Shown here one piece after another: positions 8,120 to 14,617 of a DNA stretch of 15,819 nt. How positions within the stretch are numbered: position 1 is the stretch's first letter; each line of letters begins with the position of its first letter. The stretch is from JBNGDW01 sp049975325 (GTDB lineage: Bacteria; Cloacimonadota; Cloacimonadia; JGIOTU-2; JBNGDW01). A program made the translations under genes and the position numbers. The DNA is taken from assembly GCA_049975325.1 (NCBI GenBank), contig JBNGDW010000034.1, positions 1 through 15,819 on the forward strand. The letters run 5' to 3'. The notes under the pieces were generated by a model, which had not been told where the DNA came from, did no database searches, and saw nothing but the letters and a program-made list of their open reading frames with translations.

Positions 8120-8141
8120 CCTTGTAATTTTTTTAAATTTT

Positions 8142-8179
8142 AATAGAATTGGCTATTATCAACCCAAATCCATTCTATT
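8142..8179. repeat. Imperfect inverted repeat between the HTH-IIA gene and mfd
   Basis: The arms AATAGAATTGG (8142-8152) and CCATTCTATT (8170-8179) pair with one unpaired T, leaving a 17-nt loop. Neither direction is followed by a clean run of T, so it is a weak candidate for an intrinsic terminator. It might be an operator or an RNA hairpin in the transcript leading into mfd. The rest of the 8086-8205 gap is AT-rich with no clear promoter. Confidence 0.35.
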
Positions 8180-8205
8180 TCTAACGGATTGATACGATAA
8201 CTAAT

Positions 8206-8895
8206 TTAGTTTTCGGAAGGATTTTTCCTGGGTAACTTTAGGGTAAGGAGTTCCAGGATAGTTTTTTTCTCCTTTGCTGCCAGGATTTCATCTTTTAGCC
8301 CTTCTCTACGGAATAACTGACTAAGGTAGGAAAGTGTAAACAGATGCTGCTGGTCACTTTTCATAAGGATGAGGAAGAAAAGGTTTACTGGCATAGTGTC
8401 CAATGTACGAAATTCAACTCCCTCTTTAGAGATACCGAGGAATAAGCCAGAGAACCTTATCTTATCTGGATGAACTCTGCGTGGGTGGAGAAAGGCTATC
8501 CCGTTTCCAATACCAGTGGAAATTAGCCGTTCTCTTTGCACAAGCATATTATAAAGCCAGCTTGTACTTCTACATACACCGTTTTCATGTGCAAACTTTG
8601 CCATTTCAGCAATCGCTTGAAATCGAGACTTTGCTTGCAGATCTATCTTAATAAAGTCACTATTTATGAATGCAAAGAATCTTCCAACAATATTTTCCAG
8701 CGCGATTCGCTCTACATTAGGCAGTTCCTGGGATTTTTGCCATTCCTCAATATCCTTTTTCTGAAATCGCCATTGATTACCTATCTTGATACCCCGTAGC
8801 TGGTTCTGAGCGACCAGGTTGAGAACGGTTTCCACAGAGACATTAAGCATCTCTGCCACTTCTCTTAATGTAAGGATTTTTTCTTTGGAATTCAT
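8206..8895 (-). CDS. Helix-turn-helix regulator fused to a PTS IIA (PtsN-like) domain
   Basis: A protein of 229 residues. Residues about 6-53 are an excisionase/MerR-type DNA-binding domain (LTLREVAEMLNVSVETVLNL, then IGNQWRF). Residues about 68-220 are a PTS IIA domain of the fructose/nitrogen type: the stretch STGIGNGIAFLHPRR carries the phosphate-accepting histidine at 137, and a second conserved histidine (184) follows in QQHLFTLSYLS. In this family HPr or NPr phosphorylates the His, so a phosphorylation-sensitive transcription regulator is the likely role (inference). There are no PTS EI, HPr or transporter genes in view. A good promoter (8912-8941) lies just upstream, and AGAGG is 7 nt before the ATG. 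It is the first gene of the leftward block, followed by mfd. Confidence 0.87.
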   Translation of the reverse strand: MNSKEKILTLREVAEMLNVSVETVLNLVAQNQLRGIKIGNQWRFQKKDIEEWQKSQELPNVERIALENIVGRFFAFINSDFIKIDLQAKSRFQAIAEMAKFAHENGVCRSTSWLYNMLVQRERLISTGIGNGIAFLHPRRVHPDKIRFSGLFLGISKEGVEFRTLDTMPVNLFFLILMKSDQQHLFTLSYLSQLFRREGLKDEILAAKEKKTILELLTLKLPRKNPSEN

Positions 8896-8911
8896 CTGTT
8901 GGCCTCTTTGT

Positions 8912-8941
8912 ATTATATATGAAATAAAGAATAAAGGTCAA
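8912..8941 (-). promoter_or_regulatory. Sigma-70-type promoter for the HTH-IIA gene
   Basis: On the minus strand TTGACC (8941-8936), an 18-nt spacer and TATAAT (8917-8912). Transcription should start near 8905, leaving a leader of only about 10 nt before the ATG at 8895. The start would then be almost leaderless, with the AGAGG site partly at or beyond the 5' end of the RNA. Confidence 0.72.
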
Positions 8942-9024
8942 TAATTTTTTGCTTATAAACAGCTCTCAAAAATTAGGATTAAAGATTATCAATTTCTTTG
9001 GCAGAAACGAGTTGAATGAAATTC

Positions 9025-9053
9025 TTGACAGTCTCATTTTCATATAATTTAAT
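9025..9053 (+). promoter_or_regulatory. Sigma-70-type promoter for the rightward block
   Basis: TTGACA (9025-9030), a 17-nt spacer and TTTAAT (9048-9053), one mismatch from the consensus -10. The start would fall near 9060, giving a leader of about 23 nt that holds GGAG before the aminotransferase ATG. About 83 bp separate this -35 from the -35 of the divergent promoter, leaving room for shared regulation. Confidence 0.68.
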
Positions 9054-9082
9054 TTTATTACTAGAAAGACTTTGGAGAAAAA

Positions 9083-10318
9083 ATGGCTGAATTACAGGAT
9101 ATTCTTAAAAAAGATGAACCTTTAACTCCTCTTATTGCAGCAGCGTGGAATACAATGCCCGAAAACCTCAAAGAAATTATATCCAAGACAGATCCTATTG
9201 TGTCTGTGAGCACCGAAGCAGGGCTGCTCGCAAAAAGGGATAAGAATTTCGTGCGTAGTGATATTGGGCAGTCAATAGGTATAATTCCTGAAATTGAGGC
9301 ATATTACGGTCCACCTGTTGGAAGGATGAAACTCCGGCGGCTTATAGCCGAGCTATGGAGCCGATTATATGATTTGGAAGGTCTTACAGCTGAGAATGTT
9401 GCAATAACAACCGGAGCAACAGAAGCACTTAATATACTTCTTTCTCTCCTTGCTTATAGGAAAACAGTTGCCCTAATGTCCCCGCACTGGCCTACATTTC
9501 CTGATGCGATACACCGCGTCGGTGCATACTGCGAAGCAGTAGAAATTGTGGACGGGGACCATACCTTACACCTGACTGAATTGGAGAGTCTTGTACAAGA
9601 GAAGGGGATAAAAGTTTTAATTATCAACTTTCCGAATAATCCCTCTGGTATAGCAGTTGATAAAAACTTAATGGAGAAAATCGCTGAATTTGCCAGGGAA
9701 AATGACCTTATTATTATTTCTGATGAAATCTATAACCGGATACGCTTTTCAGGAGTTCCTCTAACTATGCTTTCCTTTGCACCTGAAAGGACTGTAGTGG
9801 TAAGCGGCGGCTCAAAAGAATATTTGATCCCTGGTCATCGGGTAGGATATGTAATCTCAGCATCTCCTACAATGACAGACACATTTATTAAGAAGATTAT
9901 TCGATGTCAGAGTTCATGCCCAGGAATAGCAGGACAAAATGTCTTGATTGATATAATGGAAAAAGAGGTAAATGAAATGCGACATGGCTCTCAGCCCAGT
10001 TTCCTCAAACCCGTTGTGCAAGAGCTACAAAAACGGCGAGATAGACTTGCCACTGCCCTCATAAATGCTGGATTTAAACCTTTTGTTATTTCTGAGGGGG
10101 GCATATTTATATTGGCTAGGCTTCCTGACGAGATTACTATATCTGATGTAGAGTTTATTAAAAAAGGACTGGAGATGAAGAAAATCAGTGCTATCCCGGG
10201 TAGTGCATGCGGGAAACCGGCTTGGCTTAGATTTTGTTTTGGTAGTATGAGCATCCCAGAAATAGAGAGATTTGAGCAAAATCTTTTGGAATTCATAAGC
10301 ATCATAAAAAAAGAATAG
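9083..10318 (+). CDS. PLP-dependent aminotransferase, class I/II
   Basis: A protein of 411 residues with fold type I aminotransferase marks in order: YGPPVGRMKLR (substrate/cofactor loop, 75-85), TTGATEALN (109-117), NFPNNPSG (182-189, Asn186 for the PLP ring), SDEIY (213-217, Asp214 to the pyridine nitrogen), SGGSKEY (241-247, Lys245 forming the Schiff base), GHRVGY (251-256, Arg253 to the phosphate) and a C-terminal WLRFCFG with the arginine that grips the substrate carboxylate. It transfers amino groups between an amino acid and a 2-oxo acid in the cytoplasm. The sequence does not show which substrate, and the neighbours (rarA, uppS) give no hint. GGAG lies upstream of the ATG and a good promoter precedes it. 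rarA starts 17 bp after its stop. Confidence 0.92.
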   Translation: MAELQDILKKDEPLTPLIAAAWNTMPENLKEIISKTDPIVSVSTEAGLLAKRDKNFVRSDIGQSIGIIPEIEAYYGPPVGRMKLRRLIAELWSRLYDLEGLTAENVAITTGATEALNILLSLLAYRKTVALMSPHWPTFPDAIHRVGAYCEAVEIVDGDHTLHLTELESLVQEKGIKVLIINFPNNPSGIAVDKNLMEKIAEFARENDLIIISDEIYNRIRFSGVPLTMLSFAPERTVVVSGGSKEYLIPGHRVGYVISASPTMTDTFIKKIIRCQSSCPGIAGQNVLIDIMEKEVNEMRHGSQPSFLKPVVQELQKRRDRLATALINAGFKPFVISEGGIFILARLPDEITISDVEFIKKGLEMKKISAIPGSACGKPAWLRFCFGSMSIPEIERFEQNLLEFISIIKKE

Positions 10319-10335
10319 GTAAGAAACAGAGGGAG

Positions 10336-11721
10336 ATGGCAAAAAGTAGAGTCTCTAAGGATCTTTTTTTGGACCTGAAAAGCAAGGGGATAACCCTCAA
10401 GCAGGTTCCCTTAGCCGAGCGCGTACGTCCTACCACTCTAGATGAATTCGTGGGCCAGGAAAAGCTTATGCGGTCTGACTCTATACTTCGTAATATTATT
10501 GAAAATGATGAGCTAGTATCATTGATATTCTGGGGTCCTCCAGGCTCTGGCAAGACAACATTGGCGCGAATTATTGCCAATAGGACACATTCACGATTCG
10601 TATTATTTAGTGCTGTGCTTTCGGGTATTGCCGAGGTAAGACAGGCAATGGAGCAAGCGGAATTCTTTCTTCGCACCAAAGATGAAAAAACTATTATTTT
10701 TATTGATGAAATCCACCGCTTCAACAAATCCCAACAGGATGCGTTTCTTCCTTTTATAGAAAAAGGGATTATTACCTTGATCGGAGCCACGACAGAAAAT
10801 CCATCCTTTGAATTGATTCCACCTCTTCTTTCTCGATGTAAAGTAATTGTGCTGGAAAGATTAAGTGATCAGGATATTTATACAATTGTCTCTCGGGCTT
10901 TTGATAATCCTAAAGCTGGCATTTCCGAATACAGAGAGATGTTTGATGAACAGCTCCTACGGTTTCTTAGTAGTTATGCTGGAGGAGATGCCCGCGTAGC
11001 ACTTAATGCTGTTGAACTGATTACGAAAGCATTCGGTAAAAGAAGAGAAAGGCTCACTGTAAAGAAAGTCAAAAAGCTGCTGGAGCGGAACAGCCTTTTC
11101 TATGATAAGAAAGGGGAAGAGCACTATAACCTGATTTCAGCACTTCATAAAAGTTTACGCGGTTATGATGTAGATGCAGCACTATATTGGCTTGCACGTA
11201 TGCTGGAAAGTGGCGAAGACCCTCTTTATATTGCTCGCCGACTTGTACGTTTTGCCTCTGAGGATATAGGGCTTGCAGATAACAATGCCCTCCAGATCGC
11301 CCTTGCTACAAAAGATGCTGTGCATTTTATTGGCATGCCTGAGGGAAGTAATGCTCTTGCTCAAGCAGTTATCTATCTTGCCAGCGCGCCGAAAAGCAAT
11401 TCTGTCTACAAAGCGTATGAATCTGCTGCAAAAGAAGCCCGCCATACAAACCATTACCCGGTTCCGCTCCATATCAGAAATGCACCAACTTCTCTTATGA
11501 AAGAATTAGGCTATGGCAAAGACTATAAATACGCTCATAACTATAAAGACCATTATACTTACCAAAGATATTTTCCTGATAATATGAAAGAAAAAGTTTT
11601 TTTCCAGCCCCAAGAAATCGGATTTGAGAAAGAGATAAAAAGACGCATTAAATGGTGGAAAGAATTGAAGAAGAAGGCACTCCGAGATGAAGAAGGCAAA
11701 AATAAGGACTCTCCTTCCTAA
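10336..11721 (+). CDS. rarA: RarA (MgsA), replication-associated AAA+ ATPase
   Basis: A protein of 461 residues (E. coli RarA has 447). It belongs to the clamp-loader-like AAA+ family, a cytoplasmic tetrameric ATPase acting at stalled replication forks and DNA ends. The AAA+ core has Walker A GPPGSGKT (67-74), Walker B IIFIDEIHR (120-128), the family-typical ATTENPSFE (151-159) with sensor 1, and the arginine finger in LLSRC (Arg167). The C-terminal oligomerisation domain is complete: FASEDIGLADN, the segment around GSNALAQAVIYLASAPKSNS, then HIRNAPTSLMKELGYG and the YKYAHNY region. The tail after about residue 440 is Lys/Glu-rich. A purine run GAGGGAG directly abuts the ATG, an unusually short spacing, but there is no better in-frame ATG. 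It sits 17 bp after the aminotransferase gene, so co-transcription is likely. Confidence 0.96.
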   Translation: MAKSRVSKDLFLDLKSKGITLKQVPLAERVRPTTLDEFVGQEKLMRSDSILRNIIENDELVSLIFWGPPGSGKTTLARIIANRTHSRFVLFSAVLSGIAEVRQAMEQAEFFLRTKDEKTIIFIDEIHRFNKSQQDAFLPFIEKGIITLIGATTENPSFELIPPLLSRCKVIVLERLSDQDIYTIVSRAFDNPKAGISEYREMFDEQLLRFLSSYAGGDARVALNAVELITKAFGKRRERLTVKKVKKLLERNSLFYDKKGEEHYNLISALHKSLRGYDVDAALYWLARMLESGEDPLYIARRLVRFASEDIGLADNNALQIALATKDAVHFIGMPEGSNALAQAVIYLASAPKSNSVYKAYESAAKEARHTNHYPVPLHIRNAPTSLMKELGYGKDYKYAHNYKDHYTYQRYFPDNMKEKVFFQPQEIGFEKEIKRRIKWWKELKKKALRDEEGKNKDSPS

Positions 11722-11760
11722 TAAAATGCTTACAATATAAAGAAAATAAGACCTTATAAT

Positions 11761-11802
11761 TTTTGATTTTATTGACATCAAAACGCTTCTTAAAAATATT
11801 TT
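11761..11802 (+). promoter_or_regulatory. Possible uppS promoter overlapped by an inverted repeat
   Basis: A perfect -35 (TTGACA, 11772-11777) lies upstream of uppS. The best -10 is only fair: TATTTT (11797-11802) at a 19-nt spacing. An inverted repeat, TTTTGAT (11761-11767) and ATCAAAA (11777-11783) with a 9-nt loop, covers the -35 and could be an operator or a weak hairpin. The remainder of the 11722-11810 gap is AT-rich with no clear terminator for rarA. Confidence 0.4.
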
Positions 11803-11810
11803 AATATGCT

Positions 11811-12530
11811 ATGAGTATAGAAGAAAGAATCGAAGAATTAAAAGCGCATCCTATCCCTTCCCATATTGCTATTATTATGGATGGCAATGGGCGATGGGCA
11901 AGGCAACGAGGCCTACCCAGAATAAAAGGGCATCAGGCAGGGGTAGAAACTGTGCGTAGAATTGTGGAAACTTCAGGACATTTGGGTATAAATTACCTTA
12001 CTCTTTATGCCTTTTCAACCGAAAACTGGCGACGACCAGGAAAAGAATCAGGAGCTGTGCTTAATCTTATAGAAAAAACCCTTATGAGAGAATTGCCGAA
12101 TCTGGATAAAAATAATGTGACAGTGCATTTTATCGGATCACGAAAGGAACTTCGTCCCAGTTTCATACAAAAAATTGAGGCTGCCTATGAACAAACTAAG
12201 AATAATACAGGCCTAACTCTTGTACTTGCTGTTAATTATGGCGGAAGAAATGAGATTGTCAGCGCCGTGAAAAAAATATTGGCAGAACGACCAAGGAATA
12301 TTACTGTTGAGAGCTTTGCAAAATACCTATATACAAAAGGTTTTCCAGATCCCGACCTGGTTATTCGCACGAGCGGTGAGATTAGACTAAGCAATTTTTT
12401 AATATGGCAAAGTGCATATTCTGAACTCTGGTTTACCAAAACACTATGGCCTGATTTCACTTCTGAAGAATTTTTGGATGCTGTAGAAGATTTTCAAAGA
12501 CGCATCAGAAAATTTGGCGGAGTCGTATAA
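11811..12530 (+). CDS. uppS: UppS, undecaprenyl diphosphate synthase (cis-prenyltransferase)
   Basis: A protein of 239 residues (E. coli UppS has 253). It condenses isopentenyl diphosphate onto farnesyl diphosphate to make the C55 lipid carrier for peptidoglycan and other envelope polymers. It is cytoplasmic and acts at the membrane face. Visible family motifs are IAIIMDGNGRWA (19-30, with catalytic Asp24), the GHQAG and STENW segments, NYGGR, and RTSGEIRLSNF followed by YSELWF, which bind the diphosphate and Mg2+. The canonical motif reads RTSGE-x-R-[IL]-SNF, so it is intact. No Shine-Dalgarno site precedes the ATG; only AT-rich sequence is present, and a possible promoter lies so close that a leaderless RNA is conceivable. 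cdsA and dxr follow in the usual order. Confidence 0.97.
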   Translation: MSIEERIEELKAHPIPSHIAIIMDGNGRWARQRGLPRIKGHQAGVETVRRIVETSGHLGINYLTLYAFSTENWRRPGKESGAVLNLIEKTLMRELPNLDKNNVTVHFIGSRKELRPSFIQKIEAAYEQTKNNTGLTLVLAVNYGGRNEIVSAVKKILAERPRNITVESFAKYLYTKGFPDPDLVIRTSGEIRLSNFLIWQSAYSELWFTKTLWPDFTSEEFLDAVEDFQRRIRKFGGVV

Positions 12531-12605
12531 AGATGTGCAATATATGTAGCTGTAGAAAATCCGCAGAATCAGCTCTCTTTATGCATATTGTGAAACTTTA
12601 ATACA

Positions 12606-13424
12606 ATGAATTCTCTGGCAAAAAGGACACTAAGTTCTCTGGTCTTTGGTCCCGTGATTTTGATTGCAGCATGGTTTGGCGGCATCTGGCTACAATTGTT
12701 TGTATGGGCAGTTATAATTCTGGGCATAATAGAATTTTGTAAGCTTATCAAGAGATCTAAAAATGTTAATCTCTATACAATTTTATTGGTTGTTATTGAA
12801 ATTGGAATCACCACTTTCATATATTTTCATCACCTGAACCTGAATATAGTTTATTGCTACTTTTTTTCAATTTTAATTATCATGGGCTTTGATGTAATCA
12901 CTGGCAAATTCAATCACTTGCTGGAGCGAATTTCGTATAGCCTGTTTACGCTTGTGTATATTTCACTAATTGAGTTTCTATATCTTGTAAGAGTACTGGA
13001 GAATGGCAGAGCCTATCTTCTGATATTGTTCATACTTATTTGGATAACTGATACGGCAGCGTATTTTATTGGGGCAAAATGGGGACGGCATAGAGGCATA
13101 TTTAAGGTGAGCAAAAATAAATCTCTGGAAGGTTTTGTTGGAGGAATAGTCGCCGCTTTTCTGTTCGCTTATCTGCTTAATATTCTGGCAACTATACTGT
13201 CGAGTTCTTATCAGTTCACATCTTATATAGTTCTCACCTATGGCGTCATTGGTGGCGTTTTTGGACAATTAGGCGACCTTATGGAATCTGCCTTGAAGCG
13301 CGATTTCAATGTAAAAGATACCTCTAATCTGATTCCTGGGCATGGGGGCGTACTGGATAGATTTGACAGTATGCTTATAAGTGCACCTCTTTTGTATTTC
13401 TCGCTTACAGTGTTAGGTATCTAA
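12606..13424 (+). CDS. cdsA: CdsA, phosphatidate cytidylyltransferase
   Basis: A protein of 272 residues, within the usual size range. It is an integral inner-membrane enzyme making CDP-diacylglycerol from CTP and phosphatidic acid, the branch point for bacterial phospholipids. The sequence has about eight hydrophobic segments. Then come DTAAYFIGAKWGRH (149-162), SKNKSLEG (169-176) and the family signature at about 228-254, with Ser228, Lys231, Arg232, Lys237, Asp238, the PGHGG turn and DRFDS, which holds the metal-binding aspartates. The start is the only reasonable one: an in-frame TGA lies 15 bp upstream, and no Shine-Dalgarno site is seen. The 75-bp gap after uppS holds a loose inverted repeat but no clear promoter. 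Confidence 0.96.
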   Translation: MNSLAKRTLSSLVFGPVILIAAWFGGIWLQLFVWAVIILGIIEFCKLIKRSKNVNLYTILLVVIEIGITTFIYFHHLNLNIVYCYFFSILIIMGFDVITGKFNHLLERISYSLFTLVYISLIEFLYLVRVLENGRAYLLILFILIWITDTAAYFIGAKWGRHRGIFKVSKNKSLEGFVGGIVAAFLFAYLLNILATILSSSYQFTSYIVLTYGVIGGVFGQLGDLMESALKRDFNVKDTSNLIPGHGGVLDRFDSMLISAPLLYFSLTVLGI

Positions 13425-13439
13425 AATCAGAAACAAAAT

Positions 13440-14582
13440 ATGAGGAAAAAGATTGTACTTTTAGGGGCAACTGGCTCAATTGGCAGATCTGCTATTGAGG
13501 TTGTTAAGCATCATAAAGATAAATTTCAAATTGTGCTTGCAACTGCACATAAAAATTTTGGAAAACTTAAACACCTCACAGATGGGCTTGATACTTCCTT
13601 TTTGGGGCTTACCCATAATTCTGTTACATCCTCAGAGAGGAATAGCAGTGGGAGAAGAGTTTTTTGGGGGGAGTCTGAGGTGTTGGACTTGCTTCAGAGG
13701 CTTGATTATGATATTTTGTTAAATGCTGTGGTTGGATCTGCTGGGCTTAAGTATACGGTGAAAGCACTTGAAACAGGGCATTCAGTTGCATTGGCAAATA
13801 AGGAATCGCTCGTTATGGTTGGCGAGATCGTCATGCAGATTGCAAAAGAAAAAAAATGCCAGATAATTCCTGTGGATAGTGAACATAGTGCTATCTTCCA
13901 ATGCCTTTACGGGAATATTCCTCACCCGTATGTACAAAAACTTATTTTGACAGCATCGGGTGGACCATTCCGCACTTGGGACATAAAAGATTTTGATAAG
14001 ATTACACCCAGTCATGCGCTTAGCCACCCAACCTGGAATATGGGGAAAAAGGTTTCCATAGATTCTGCCACTATGGCTAATAAAGGATTAGAAGTGATAG
14101 AAGCACACCATCTTTTTGATGTATCGTATCAAAATATAGAGATAGTTGTCCATCCACAATCCATTATTCATTCTATGGTTGAATTTATTGATGGAACGAT
14201 TCTTGCACAATTAAGCTATCCTGATATGAAGTTACCTATCCAGTATGCTCTTTCCTACCCAGATAGGCTTCCAGCAACAGCTAAATTTACAGATATTACA
14301 AGCCTTCCTGATTTAACCTTTGAAAAAATAGATTATGAAAAATTTCCACTTCTAAAACTTGCATATAATGTTGGGGAAAGTGGAGGTATTTTGCCCACCA
14401 TATTTAATGCTGCAAATGAAGCAGCAGTATCACTTTTTTTATCTGGTAAAATCAAATTTAATGATATTTATAAAATTATAAAATCTTCCATTGAAAGGGA
14501 AAATATCACCAATCCCGATCTGGATACAATAGTGAAAGTTGATAGGGAGATGAAGGAGAAGATTTTTGCAAGGTATGGTTAG
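13440..14582 (+). CDS. dxr: Dxr, 1-deoxy-D-xylulose 5-phosphate reductoisomerase
   Basis: A protein of 380 residues, typical length. It converts DXP to MEP with NADPH, the committed step of the MEP isoprenoid route, in the cytoplasm. Visible motifs are GATGSIG (9-15, NADPH fold), ANKESLV (119-125), PVDSEHSA (144-151, metal ligands Asp146 and Glu148), ASGGPFR (172-178), HPTWNMGKKVSIDSATMANK (196-215) with Glu218 as third metal ligand, HPQSIIHSMV (238-247), and the C-terminal helical domain from about 300 (NAANEAAV). All catalytic positions appear present. It begins 15 bp after cdsA with an A-rich leader and no Shine-Dalgarno site. Its product line supplies the isoprenoid units used by UppS two genes upstream. 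Confidence 0.97.
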   Translation: MRKKIVLLGATGSIGRSAIEVVKHHKDKFQIVLATAHKNFGKLKHLTDGLDTSFLGLTHNSVTSSERNSSGRRVFWGESEVLDLLQRLDYDILLNAVVGSAGLKYTVKALETGHSVALANKESLVMVGEIVMQIAKEKKCQIIPVDSEHSAIFQCLYGNIPHPYVQKLILTASGGPFRTWDIKDFDKITPSHALSHPTWNMGKKVSIDSATMANKGLEVIEAHHLFDVSYQNIEIVVHPQSIIHSMVEFIDGTILAQLSYPDMKLPIQYALSYPDRLPATAKFTDITSLPDLTFEKIDYEKFPLLKLAYNVGESGGILPTIFNAANEAAVSLFLSGKIKFNDIYKIIKSSIERENITNPDLDTIVKVDREMKEKIFARYG

Positions 14583-14617
14583 GTAAATTTTTTGGCTGTT
14601 GCGGGGATTAAGAATTT

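Noticed and set aside
8142..8179. Intrinsic terminator between the HTH-IIA gene and mfd
   Set aside because: The hairpin has an AT-rich stem and no T-run after it in either direction, so I list it only as an inverted repeat.
9043..9048. Exact TATAAT as the -10 of the rightward promoter
   Set aside because: It lies only 12 nt after the TTGACA; TTTAAT at 9048-9053 gives the proper 17-nt spacing.
10302..10790. 162-codon open frame on the minus strand within rarA
   Set aside because: It lies opposite conserved RarA motifs, has no recognisable domain, and is explained as a shadow frame.
11746..11757. Small hairpin (ATAAG/CTTAT) after rarA followed by T-rich sequence
   Set aside because: Five AT-rich pairs with a 2-nt loop is too weak for a terminator call.
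12538..12591. Inverted repeat between uppS and cdsA
   Set aside because: Pairing is patchy (CAATAT/ATATTG and AGCTG/CAGCT with mismatched spacing); not convincing as a regulatory element.
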